Shown: positions 1 through 6,494, counted from the stretch's first letter. The stretch is DNA of 7,613 nucleotides from Spirochaetaceae bacterium (GCA_009778835.1 WRFK01000068.1:1-7613), one strand, 5' to 3'. The notes: generated by a model not told the origin, from the letters alone. Numbers and translations: made by a program.

Positions 1-1
1 A

Positions 2-1048
2 ATTTCCAATATTGATAAAAAATTAATTGAACCGCACTCCCAGCTTGCAAGATTGTGGAATTTTTTTGAAAGACCGGAGATGGAAAGAAGAAGTCTTCAA
101 ATTGTTGAAAAACTTTCGGAAGAGTCCTCACTCGATCATATAAGAAAAAATTATCCTCACTCATATATCTATGCAATAAAACATAGAAAGGATTTTGAAA
201 TAGCAGCATTTAACAGGCTTGGCAATTTTGAACATGAAGATCAAAATGTTCTTATAGCGCAGAAATATTATCAGCGCGCTATAATCGAATATGAAAAAAA
301 TATAGATATTCTTGGCATTAATCCAAAATACGCAAAGCTTTATGAAGATAACGGAGATTTATATTATTACAGCGCAGGCAAATATAATGATGCCTTAATA
401 GAATATTTAAAAGCAGAAGCCACAGGTTACAGGGAAAATAATCTTTCATATAAAATGGGATTTATCTATTATAAGAACAAAAATTATCAGGAAGCATCGG
501 CAAGATTTTACGAAATATCTGCTAACAGAAGAGACAATGAATCTGTTTTGTTTGCGTTTGCCAATTCTTCTTTTTATAATAATTTATATTCACCTGCAAT
601 GGCATACTATGAATATCTTATTGAAAGACTTGAATACTGGAAAGATAGGCAGGTTGTTTTTGAACTTGAGAAAAGAAAGGATCAGCAGGTTGTTTTGGAC
701 AGGCTTATGGCAGCTTATAATAATCTTGGCACAACTTTATATAAACTTTCTGAAAAGAATCAAAACTCAAGTTTCTATTCAAATGCTCTTGTTTATCTGA
801 CTAAATCTGCGGAACTTTACGATTTTATGAGCAGAGACCCGGTAACTGTTAACAGAACTTTTACCAAACCACTGGCGCAGCTTAATCTGCAGTATGTGCT
901 TCTTAACTCAGGAAGGCCTGTCTCAAGAACTGCTAATAACGTTCTTCCGTATAGCGCCGAAAACATTAAAATGGATGGACCGATTATATATCCAGAAATA
1001 GATAAGGACTTGTTTGGCAGAATTGAGATGATTATGGAAACGCAATAG
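2..1048 (+). CDS. TPR-repeat protein, C-terminal part (5' end outside the window)
   Basis: The frame is open from base 2 to the TAG at 1046-1048 with no stop before the window edge, so 348 C-terminal residues of a longer protein are visible. The first start-like codon (TTG at 53) has no ribosome binding site and is not the true start. Helical repeat pairs rich in Tyr and Ala look like tetratricopeptide repeats, at about residues 111-144 (YYYSAGKYNDALIEYLKAEA), 148-176 (YYKNKNYQEASARFYEIS), 181-212 and 235-274 (LGTTLYKL...ALVYLTKSAELY). TPRs are protein-protein interaction scaffolds. The last 70 residues are non-repetitive and end in a conserved-looking PIIYPEIDKDLFG stretch. No membrane segment is visible in this part. 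Large TPR proteins are common in spirochaetes, where some belong to the periplasmic flagellar collar. Assigning this one to that role would be a guess. It is convergent with ilvE. Confidence 0.85.
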   Translation: MSNIDKKLIEPHSQLARLWNFFERPEMERRSLQIVEKLSEESSLDHIRKNYPHSYIYAIKHRKDFEIAAFNRLGNFEHEDQNVLIAQKYYQRAIIEYEKNIDILGINPKYAKLYEDNGDLYYYSAGKYNDALIEYLKAEATGYRENNLSYKMGFIYYKNKNYQEASARFYEISANRRDNESVLFAFANSSFYNNLYSPAMAYYEYLIERLEYWKDRQVVFELEKRKDQQVVLDRLMAAYNNLGTTLYKLSEKNQNSSFYSNALVYLTKSAELYDFMSRDPVTVNRTFTKPLAQLNLQYVLLNSGRPVSRTANNVLPYSAENIKMDGPIIYPEIDKDLFGRIEMIMETQ

Positions 1049-1063
1049 TCTTTGCAAAAAAAT

Positions 1064-1090
1064 AGAGGGTATTTTTAAAAAATACCCTCT
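1064..1090. terminator. Bidirectional rho-independent terminator
   Basis: A perfect 12 bp stem (1064-1075 with 1079-1090, core AGAGGGTATT/AATACCCTCT) closes a 3-base TAA loop. It sits between the stop of the TPR gene (1048) and the stop of ilvE (1125), which converge. On the minus strand the stem is followed by a run of seven T (complement of 1056-1062), making a strong terminator for ilvE. On the plus strand the tail is weaker (TTGTCTTAT). Confidence 0.88.
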
Positions 1091-1124
1091 TGTCTTATAA
1101 AAACCTTTCGGAATTTAAACTTTT

Positions 1125-2213
1125 TTAAATTTCAAACATCCAGCCGTATTTATCTTCTTCCATTCCGTACTGAATCCCTTTTAATTTTGCCAAAAGTTTG
1201 GTTGCAACATTTCCCATTTTGCCATTGTTGAAAATAACTTTTTTCCCTTTGTGTTGCATGGAGTCGATAAAGGCTATTCCTGCTGCGGTTCCGGAAACAA
1301 ACATTTCAAGGGAATCGCTCATTGCTTCATCAATAGAAATTTTCCTTTCTTCTGTTTTAATTCCCATATCTTGTGCAAGTTTAAGTATTGATTTTCTTGT
1401 AATGCCGGGAAGTATTGTATCTCCAAGGTTTGGAGTTACAAGGGTCCCATTTTTTAGATAACAGAAAATATTTGAAGAAGAGCCTTCTTCAAGATATTTT
1501 TTTTCTTCGGCATCAAGAAAAACAGCTTCCATAAAACCTGCCTGCATTGCCTCATGCTTTGCGCAAGCAGAAATTACATAGTTTGAATTTACCTTTAAAC
1601 AGCCTGTTCCTTTTGGATTTGCTCTTACCCGCTCTGTTGTTACTGCTCCGGAACTACCGGATTCAAAATAAGCGCCAACAGGTGTTGCAACAGTAATTAC
1701 CCAGGGGCTGCTTGAAACATTAACCCCTATTCCAGGTTCTGTAATCGCAAATGGTCTTAAGTACATTGCTGTTCCGCTTAAGAAATTATCTTTTTCCCAT
1801 GTTTTATCGTATTTTGTAGTAAACCCAATATCTGCATTTTTTCTAATAACTGATTTTACAGATTCAACAAATTTCTCAACAGGGAATCCGGGCATATAGA
1901 CCCCTTCCATGGAAGCTTTAAATCTTTTTCCATTTTCATCAGGTCTGAATATTTTAATCGAACCATTTGGCTGAGGAAATGCTTTTAGCCCTTCAAAACA
2001 ACCCATTCCATACTGGGATGTATAAGTAATAACAGGAATTCCGGGAATTGTATTTCTTTTTAATAAAAGTTCCATCATATCTTCTTCGGACATTGAAACT
2101 TCTTCCTCCGGGGTTTTGTGAGGTTGTTCTACATATTTTTCCATCCATCTATTATCTGAGAATTTAGCAATATAAATCCACGGATACATATTAAGTGAAA
2201 AACTTTTTGCCAT
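1125..2213 (-). CDS. ilvE: Branched-chain amino acid aminotransferase (class IV, PLP)
   Basis: The 362-residue protein is a fold-type IV pyridoxal phosphate aminotransferase that interconverts Leu/Ile/Val and their 2-oxo acids with glutamate/2-oxoglutarate, in the cytoplasm. The length and motifs fit the longer (eukaryotic-like and Bacillus YbgE-like) BCAT group rather than the ~310-residue E. coli IlvE. Visible landmarks are YGMGCFEGLKAF at 68-79, FRPDENGKRF at 89-98, the candidate PLP Schiff-base lysine K207 in GTGCLKVNSNY, LEEGSSSNIF at 241-250, the class IV signature region GDTILPGITRKSIL at 264-277, and the phosphate-binding SGTAAGI at 307-313. The ATG is preceded by AGGAGA (2221-2226) seven bases upstream, which fixes the start. 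It is transcribed alone from a strong promoter and ends at a shared hairpin terminator. No leader-peptide attenuator of the ilv type is seen in its short 5' leader. Confidence 0.94.
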   Translation of the reverse strand: MAKSFSLNMYPWIYIAKFSDNRWMEKYVEQPHKTPEEEVSMSEEDMMELLLKRNTIPGIPVITYTSQYGMGCFEGLKAFPQPNGSIKIFRPDENGKRFKASMEGVYMPGFPVEKFVESVKSVIRKNADIGFTTKYDKTWEKDNFLSGTAMYLRPFAITEPGIGVNVSSSPWVITVATPVGAYFESGSSGAVTTERVRANPKGTGCLKVNSNYVISACAKHEAMQAGFMEAVFLDAEEKKYLEEGSSSNIFCYLKNGTLVTPNLGDTILPGITRKSILKLAQDMGIKTEERKISIDEAMSDSLEMFVSGTAAGIAFIDSMQHKGKKVIFNNGKMGNVATKLLAKLKGIQYGMEEDKYGWMFEI

Positions 2214-2238
2214 TGAATATTCTCCTATTTATATTAAA

Positions 2239-2274
2239 TCACATAATTTTACGGCAGAAAAAAAATGAGGTCAA
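2239..2274 (-). promoter_or_regulatory. Sigma-70 type promoter of ilvE
   Basis: On the minus strand, TTGACC (2269-2274) and TAAAAT (2246-2251) are separated by exactly 17 bases. This predicts a start near 2239 and a leader of about 26 nt carrying the AGGAGA ribosome binding site. The spacer is T-rich. This is one of the two best promoters in the window. Confidence 0.75.
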
Positions 2275-2368
2275 TAGAGATGAAATATTTTGTAAAATGA
2301 AATGTTTATGATTTTAAGTAATTGAAATTGCAATTTTAATAAGATTTGTACAATAAACAGAATAATTA

Positions 2369-2397
2369 TTGCATTATAACGATTTTCGTTAAATAAT
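2369..2397 (+). promoter_or_regulatory. Possible promoter of manC (weak)
   Basis: TTGCAT (2369-2374) and AATAAT (2392-2397) with a 17-base spacer would start transcription at about the ATG at 2403, giving a leaderless mRNA. An alternative -10, TATAAC at 2375-2380, has no convincing -35 at the right distance. The AT-richness of the region makes chance matches likely. Confidence 0.25.
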
Positions 2398-2402
2398 AGT
2401 TT

Positions 2403-3479
2403 ATGGTTGATAATATTTTTATTCTTGCAGGAGGATCAGGCACACGTTTATGGCCTGCTTCTTTAAATGAATATCCAAAGCAGTTTATAAAAGTTAAGGG
2501 GGAAAAATCTCTCTTAAACCTTGCAATAGAAAGAGCTCTTTATCTTAATATTCCCGGGGATATTATAATAATTACTTTAAAATCCCAACTTGATGATGTT
2601 ATAAAAGAGTGTGCTCCATACTCTAATACAGGTAAAATTGTAATCTTACCCGAACCTGTTGCAAGAAACACAGCAACCGCGCTTACTGCTGCTGCATGGT
2701 GGATTAAGGAAGAGGGAAAGGAACAAAGCACTGCCCTTATTTTGCCTGCAGATCATCTTATAGAAGGGATGGAATTATTTGAAAAAAATACTTTAGAAGC
2801 AGATTTGCTTGCGCATAAAGATTTTCTGGTTACATTTGGAATACCTCCCACATACCCCGAGACAGGATATGGCTATATTAAAAGAGGCGAGTCGTACGGG
2901 AAAGGGTATAAAGTAGAATCTTTTATGGAAAAGCCGGACATTAAAACAGCAAAACAGTTTTTAGAAGATGGCAACTATTTCTGGAATTCGGGAATGTTTG
3001 TCTTTAAAATGGATACTTTTTTAACTGAAATTGGAAAATATTCTCCCGATATATCTGCTTCTTTTGCTAAACTTAGCAATGCTCCAAAACCTGTTTTTGA
3101 GAAAAATTTCAAAATAATAATGGATGCTCCGGAGGTTGAAAAAGCTTATAGGCAATCTCCTTCTATTTCAATTGATTATGCTGTTATGGAAAAAACCCCT
3201 TTGGCAGCAGTGGTTTTAGCGGAATTCTCATGGAATGATATTGGAAGCTGGGATCAGTTTGAAACAATCATAAAAAATTTTAAATGGGCAGAACTTTTTG
3301 AGGTTGGTTCATCAAATAATACTGTATTCTCCGATATTCCTGTTGCTTTATGCGGTGTTGAAAATCTTATTGTTGTTATAAAAAACGGAAGAGCTCTGGT
3401 TTGTAAAAAAGGCTCTTCTCAGAAGATTAAGGAAATCAGAAGTCTTATAGAAGGGGAGCATAGAGAAGATCTTTTATAG
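2403..3479 (+). CDS. manC: Mannose-1-phosphate guanylyltransferase (GDP-mannose pyrophosphorylase)
   Basis: The enzyme makes GDP-mannose from mannose 1-phosphate and GTP, supplying cytoplasmic nucleotide sugar for glycans or glycolipids. The 358 residues show the full nucleotidyltransferase set: the N-terminal loop LAGGSGTRLWP at 8-18, PKQF at 25-28, EPVARNTA at 84-91, LPADH at 114-118, TGYGYI at 154-159, FMEKP at 174-178, YFWNSGMF at 192-199, SIDYAVMEK at 256-264 and WNDIGSW at 277-283. It is the short monofunctional form. The fused C-terminal phosphomannose isomerase cupin of ~470-residue ManC proteins is absent. The start is forced, because an in-frame TAG lies at 2397-2399 and the signature begins at residue 8. 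No Shine-Dalgarno is visible upstream, which is unusual here. It is divergent from ilvE and converges on the unknown gene at 3509, with only 29 bp between their stops and no hairpin seen there. Confidence 0.92.
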   Translation: MVDNIFILAGGSGTRLWPASLNEYPKQFIKVKGEKSLLNLAIERALYLNIPGDIIIITLKSQLDDVIKECAPYSNTGKIVILPEPVARNTATALTAAAWWIKEEGKEQSTALILPADHLIEGMELFEKNTLEADLLAHKDFLVTFGIPPTYPETGYGYIKRGESYGKGYKVESFMEKPDIKTAKQFLEDGNYFWNSGMFVFKMDTFLTEIGKYSPDISASFAKLSNAPKPVFEKNFKIIMDAPEVEKAYRQSPSISIDYAVMEKTPLAAVVLAEFSWNDIGSWDQFETIIKNFKWAELFEVGSSNNTVFSDIPVALCGVENLIVVIKNGRALVCKKGSSQKIKEIRSLIEGEHREDLL

Positions 3480-3508
3480 CTATTTTACCCTTACTTTTTC
3501 CTAAATTA

Positions 3509-4447
3509 TTAAAAAATTGCTTCAGACTGTTTTTCTAATATTTTAATTGTTTCAAGACAGAATTGCCTGCTTATTTCCCTTTTTCCTGCTTCAGAGAGGG
3601 AAACACTATGATAATAATCATATTCTTTTTTAAGCAATTCTTTTATTTTTTCTTCAAAAGCTTTTAATGTCCGGACTGTTTCCAGTATTTTAAATCTTTC
3701 CCTGTCTGCAAAATTAAATGTTACTTTTATTTTATCTGATATTTCTGCCTGTTTCTTTAAATGCTCTACTATTGGCAAAAAGTCATAAGTTTCAAAAATA
3801 TTCTTTGAATTTTTCTGGGTAATGTTTGCTTCTTTTAATAGAGTTTCATAGCTTATTACAAGCTTTGATAATATCTCGTTTATCGCATTTTTAGAGTTGA
3901 TTTTGAAATTTTCCTGTTTATCTGGCGGCAAATTAGGCATGATTTTTTTAATTGACTCAAGTTCTTTTTTGTATTTTTGAACCTGAATAAGTATATTTAT
4001 CACATTTTTATTTGATTTAAGGTCCGGATGCTCTTTTATTTCATCCTGTATTTCTTTAACAATTTCCCCAACTTCTGCAACGCTATAATGTTTTTCTATT
4101 ACATTATCTTCTTTATCTTGCGATGTTTTTGGCTTTACAGCTTTTTTTGATATTAATCGCTGTAATAATATTACATAAGTAAGACAATTAATATCATTTG
4201 CTACTTCTTTTAATAATGGCATAGCTGATGCATCAAAATTTAATGAATTTATAATAGAAAAAGGTTGTCCAAATATTTTTTTCTTATATTCAATTATACC
4301 TTCTTCAACAGAAATGTGAAGTTTTTCAATAGTATTTTTTATTTCTTTATCTGTAAGCTTAAAATAGTCTCTTAAATTTACAAGATGTTCGGTATTAGAC
4401 TTAATTTCAAACCAGCTACCAATTATTTCTTTTTCGAGTTCTGCCAT
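3509..4447 (-). CDS. Hypothetical Lys/Glu-rich helical protein, function unknown
   Basis: I do not recognise this 312-residue protein. It is rich in Lys, Glu, Ile and Leu and looks almost wholly alpha-helical. Probable coiled-coil or helical-bundle stretches are at about 126-170, 185-207 and 255-275, with a polar linker at 103-118 (KAVKPKTSQDKEDN) that divides it into an N-terminal ~100-residue part and a longer C-terminal part. No signal peptide, transmembrane segment or catalytic signature is visible, so it is probably a soluble cytoplasmic protein. Codon use and AT content match the neighbours, arguing for a real resident gene. The ATG is close to an in-frame stop at 4457-4459, so the start is well bounded. 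There is no Shine-Dalgarno, and a TATAAT lies only eight bases before the ATG, suggesting a leaderless transcript. It converges on manC. Confidence 0.8.
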   Translation of the reverse strand: MAELEKEIIGSWFEIKSNTEHLVNLRDYFKLTDKEIKNTIEKLHISVEEGIIEYKKKIFGQPFSIINSLNFDASAMPLLKEVANDINCLTYVILLQRLISKKAVKPKTSQDKEDNVIEKHYSVAEVGEIVKEIQDEIKEHPDLKSNKNVINILIQVQKYKKELESIKKIMPNLPPDKQENFKINSKNAINEILSKLVISYETLLKEANITQKNSKNIFETYDFLPIVEHLKKQAEISDKIKVTFNFADRERFKILETVRTLKAFEEKIKELLKKEYDYYHSVSLSEAGKREISRQFCLETIKILEKQSEAIF

Positions 4448-4455
4448 TATCTGTA

Positions 4456-4483
4456 ATTATATACAATTTTATAAAAAAACCAA
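4456..4483 (-). promoter_or_regulatory. Promoter of the unknown gene, positioned for a leaderless mRNA
   Basis: On the minus strand a perfect TATAAT (4456-4461) is preceded by TTGGTT (4478-4483) with a 16-base spacer. The expected transcription start is near 4449, only about two bases before the ATG at 4447. That agrees with the lack of a ribosome binding site on this gene. Confidence 0.5.
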
Positions 4484-4524
4484 TAAGTGGTGAGGAAAAT
4501 GTAACTATTTTTGCCTGATCTTGT

Positions 4525-4599
4525 TTATATTAGTGTGGAAAGTATGACTTTCCCGCAGTGTGCATGCCTGAGAGCGTGGAAGTACGCGCTAGGCAGCAT
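4525..4599 (-). CDS. Possible 24-residue small protein with strong ribosome binding site
   Basis: On the minus strand AAAGGAGG (4606-4613) lies six bases before an ATG (4597-4599) that opens a 24-codon frame ending in TAA at 4525-4527. The peptide begins MLPSAYFHALRHAHCGKV and ends ILSTLI. The Shine-Dalgarno and its spacing are as good as any in the window. Codons are GC-rich (AGC, GCG, TAC, TTC, CAC, CTC), unlike the AT-ending codons of the flanking genes. The same DNA folds into two hairpins, so it may instead be a structured RNA or part of a dispersed repeat. No known family is recognised. A leader-peptide role for the gene at 3509-4447 is possible, but that gene seems to have its own promoter. 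Confidence 0.3.
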   Translation of the reverse strand: MLPSAYFHALRHAHCGKVILSTLI

Positions 4600-4671
4600 A
4601 AATAACCTCCTTTATAAATAATAATCCCCGTCCGGTTTTACCCCTCCTTTTTCCGGCGGGGATTATCTTTT
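4531..4671. other. GC-rich structured island, candidate small RNA (strand unclear)
   Basis: This stretch is more GC-rich than its surroundings and has three consecutive hairpins. The first is 4537-4543 with 4547-4553 (GGAAAGT/ACTTTCC, 3-base loop). The second is 4559-4569 with 4591-4600 (TGTGC-A-TGCCT with AGGCA-GCATA), with an inner AGCG/CGCT helix at 4573-4576/4587-4590. The third is the long hairpin 4621-4666. A hairpin series ending in a stem plus CTTTT on the plus strand resembles a small RNA with its own terminator, but no good plus-strand promoter is seen upstream. I do not recognise it as tRNA, 6S, SRP RNA, tmRNA or RNase P. It overlaps a minus-strand small ORF. Confidence 0.35.
4621..4671. 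terminator. Terminator-like hairpin downstream of pgi and repeats
   Basis: ATAATCCCCG (4621-4630) pairs with CGGGGATTAT (4657-4666), and the helix continues as CCGG/CCGG (4632-4635 with 4653-4656) after one bulged T, around a 17-base pyrimidine-rich loop. The plus-strand tail is CTTTTG (4667-4672). The minus-strand tail is TATTTATAAAGG, which is weaker. It could end a plus-strand small RNA, or pgi read-through on the minus strand. The large loop is not typical. Confidence 0.4.
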
Positions 4672-4674
4672 GCA

Positions 4675-4813
4675 ACATGGATCGCGGCACGGATGCCGCA
4701 TCCCACGCAGCGACAAGGAGGTCGCAATAAGCGTGGGGCGCCGCTATTGTGGTTGCGCGGGTGCGGACATGGATCGCGGCACGGATGCCGCTATTATGGT
4801 TGCGCGGGTGCGC
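4675..4813. repeat. Two tandem 47 bp GC-rich repeat units, the first interrupted
   Basis: Unit 2 is 4767-4813. Unit 1 is 4675-4699 plus 4745-4766, split by 45 bp. With the interruption removed the units match at 45 of 47 positions (differences at 4749/4796 and 4766/4813). Each unit contains a perfect small hairpin GCGGCA-CGGA-TGCCGC (4684-4699 and 4776-4791) and a GGTTGCGCGGGTGCG segment (4751-4765 and 4798-4812). The GC content is far above that of the genes on either side. The array begins 21 bp past the pgi stop, so it would form the 3' untranslated region of pgi mRNA. It looks like an intergenic dispersed palindromic (REP-like) repeat, though only one locus is visible here. Confidence 0.85.
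4700..4744. mobile_element. 40 bp palindromic insert with 5 bp target-like duplication
   Basis: Within repeat unit 1, bases 4700-4739 form a near-complete palindrome: CCCACGC (4702-4708) pairs with GCGTGGG (4731-4737), and inside it GCGAC (4710-4714) pairs with GTCGC (4721-4725) around an AAGGAG loop. The insert is bracketed by GCCGC at 4695-4699 and GCCGC at 4740-4744, whereas the intact unit 2 has GCCGC once (4787-4791). This is what a miniature insertion with a 5 bp duplication would leave. It encodes nothing, so movement would need an enzyme supplied elsewhere. A modular repeat family with optional hairpins is an alternative. Confidence 0.5.
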
Positions 4814-4833
4814 GAAACTGCACCAGCTAAAAT

Positions 4834-6414
4834 CTACTTGAAAAGAGCGCTAAATGCATCAAGAACAGGATCTTCCTGCTTTCCTGACAATACTTTATTT
4901 GCCAGTTTTTTCCCAAGCTGTACCCCTTCCTGGTCAAATGAATTTATATTCCATAAAAATCCCTGAAACATTGTTCTGTTTTCAAAATGGGCTAGTAGTG
5001 ATCCTAATGTTTCCGGTAAAAGTCTTTTTCCTATAAGAAGATCTGAAGTTCTTCCGCCTGGAAAGTTTTTATTGGGATTATTATCCTTTTGACCAACTGC
5101 AAAAGCTGTTATCTGGGCTGAAAGATTTGCATTAAGCTTCTGCTGGCAAGTGCTTCCTTCAAAATCAATATCATAAAGCTGTTGCGATTCTTTAAATCCA
5201 ATAAATTTTAATGGAACAATATCTGTTCCCTGATGCAGCATCTGATAAAAAGAGTGCTGACCATTTGTTCCAGGTTCTCCAAAGATAGCAGGGCAGGTCT
5301 CATATTTTATTGCATCACCTTTTAAATTTACACTTTTACCATTGCTTTCCATAATAAGCTGTTGCAGGTGCGCAGGAAAACGGGAAAGAGCCTGACTATA
5401 GGGCAGTATTGCTTCTGTTGTTGTTTTAAGTATATTCCTGTCATAAATAGAGAGCAGGGCATCAAGAAGCGGAGGATTTTTTAGTATATCCTGTTCCAGA
5501 GCTATTTTATCACTTGCATGAGCCCCTTCCAGTAATTTCTTAAATATTTCGCTTCCAAATGCAAGGCTTAATATAACTCCGCCAACTGCGCTTGTTGATG
5601 AATATCTTCCCCCAATAAAATCATCAATATAAAATGAATTGGAAAACTCAGTTGGATTTTCCATGGGGCTTCCTTTTCCTGTAACAGCAATCATGTGTTT
5701 TGCAATATCTATGGATTTGGATTTAGATCTTATAAGATTTTTTACAAGAGCTGTGTTAGTAAGAGTTTCCTGTGTTGTACCGCTTTTTGAAACAACGATA
5801 AAGAGTGTTGTTTCAGGATTTATGCGCGACATAACATCAGATGCATCATCAGGATCAACATTTGAAATAAACTCGCAGTTGATAAATGGTTTTTTTCCAT
5901 TAACTTGCAAAAATCCTTTTAGCGCAAGGTAGAGGGCTCTGGGACCAAGATCCGACCCGCCAATACCTATCTGCACGGCTGTATCAATTTTTGCTCCTGT
6001 TGATCCTTTAATTATTCCACTATGCACTTTTTCTGCAAATTCGGAAAACCTCTCCAGTTGTTCTTTATATAAATTTATTTTATCTGAAACTCCTTCTTTG
6101 AGATCAATGTTATGGCTTCCTCTTGTATAGTGATGAAGAACCATTCTCTTTTCCCCTGGATTCATTATGCTTCCGGTTAAGATTTCTTTATATTTATTAA
6201 CTGACTGCTGTTCATCAGATAGCTGTTGAAATAGCTTGAGCAGTTTTTCATCTACAGGTTTTGCAGAATAATTGTAATCAAGACCAATTCCTGCATTAAT
6301 ATTGCATTTTGATATTCTTTCTGCTGAAAGAATATTTTTAATATCAGGAGTTGGGAATGATACTAATTTCTTAAATGATTCTGCCTCTGTAAGATTTTTA
6401 AATTTTACATCCAT
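4834..6414 (-). CDS. pgi: Glucose-6-phosphate isomerase
   Basis: The cytoplasmic enzyme interconverts glucose 6-phosphate and fructose 6-phosphate in glycolysis and gluconeogenesis. Fructose 6-phosphate is also the usual precursor of mannose phosphates. The 526 residues are full length for the classical two-SIS-domain PGI. Landmarks are GIGGSDLGP at 150-158, the phosphate-binding SKSGTTQET at 209-217, GGRYSSTSAVGG at 268-279 (PGI signature 1), ESNGKS at 356-361 with catalytic Glu356, GEPGTNGQHSFYQ at 379-391 with His387, and QEGVQLGKKLA at 495-505 with the conserved active-site Lys at 502. The last motif has Glu where many PGIs have Trp (DQWGV). The start is set by GAGGAG (6421-6426) six bases before the ATG. 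It is transcribed alone, divergent from the toxin-antitoxin module, and followed by the GC-rich repeats. Confidence 0.96.
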   Translation of the reverse strand: MDVKFKNLTEAESFKKLVSFPTPDIKNILSAERISKCNINAGIGLDYNYSAKPVDEKLLKLFQQLSDEQQSVNKYKEILTGSIMNPGEKRMVLHHYTRGSHNIDLKEGVSDKINLYKEQLERFSEFAEKVHSGIIKGSTGAKIDTAVQIGIGGSDLGPRALYLALKGFLQVNGKKPFINCEFISNVDPDDASDVMSRINPETTLFIVVSKSGTTQETLTNTALVKNLIRSKSKSIDIAKHMIAVTGKGSPMENPTEFSNSFYIDDFIGGRYSSTSAVGGVILSLAFGSEIFKKLLEGAHASDKIALEQDILKNPPLLDALLSIYDRNILKTTTEAILPYSQALSRFPAHLQQLIMESNGKSVNLKGDAIKYETCPAIFGEPGTNGQHSFYQMLHQGTDIVPLKFIGFKESQQLYDIDFEGSTCQQKLNANLSAQITAFAVGQKDNNPNKNFPGGRTSDLLIGKRLLPETLGSLLAHFENRTMFQGFLWNINSFDQEGVQLGKKLANKVLSGKQEDPVLDAFSALFK

Positions 6415-6443
6415 TTTTTTCTCCTCAAATTTGAGTTTTTTTA

Positions 6444-6458
6444 ACTGATTTGATCAGT
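6444..6458. promoter_or_regulatory. Inverted repeat in the pgi 5' leader
   Basis: ACTGAT (6444-6449) and ATCAGT (6453-6458) are perfect inverted arms around TTG. The element falls just after the predicted pgi transcription start (~6460), where a repressor site or short 5' hairpin could act. It also shares the AACTG half-site motif seen further upstream. Confidence 0.35.
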
Positions 6459-6466
6459 GTTACTTA

Positions 6467-6494
6467 ATTATATAACAGTTATAAAAAATATCCA
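6467..6494 (-). promoter_or_regulatory. Probable pgi promoter
   Basis: On the minus strand TATAAT (6467-6472) is preceded by TGGATA (6489-6494, four of six consensus bases) with a 16-base spacer. The predicted start is near 6460, leaving a leader of about 46 nt with the GAGGAG ribosome binding site near its end. Confidence 0.55.

Noticed and set aside
537..800. Plus-strand open frame of 87 codons inside the TPR gene
   Set aside because: It is out of frame within a clear coding region, and the hydrophobic composition comes from AT-rich codons read in the wrong frame.
1198..1461. Plus-strand open frame inside ilvE
   Set aside because: It is antisense to a full-length, motif-complete aminotransferase and has no start signals of its own.
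2325..2336. Palindrome AAATTGCAATTT in the ilvE-manC intergenic region
   Set aside because: It is 12 bp and almost entirely A/T in an AT-rich gap, far from the ilvE promoter elements. Chance is a sufficient explanation.
4675..4813. Possible CRISPR-like array
   Set aside because: There are only two units, they abut directly without spacers, and the interruption is itself a palindrome with flanking duplication.
4670..4966. Plus-strand 98-codon open frame across the repeats and the 3' end of pgi
   Set aside because: Its first half is translated GC-rich repeat DNA and its second half is antisense to pgi. It has no ribosome binding site.
5639..5932. Plus-strand open frame of 97 codons inside pgi
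   Set aside because: It is antisense to conserved PGI signature regions and has no supporting features.
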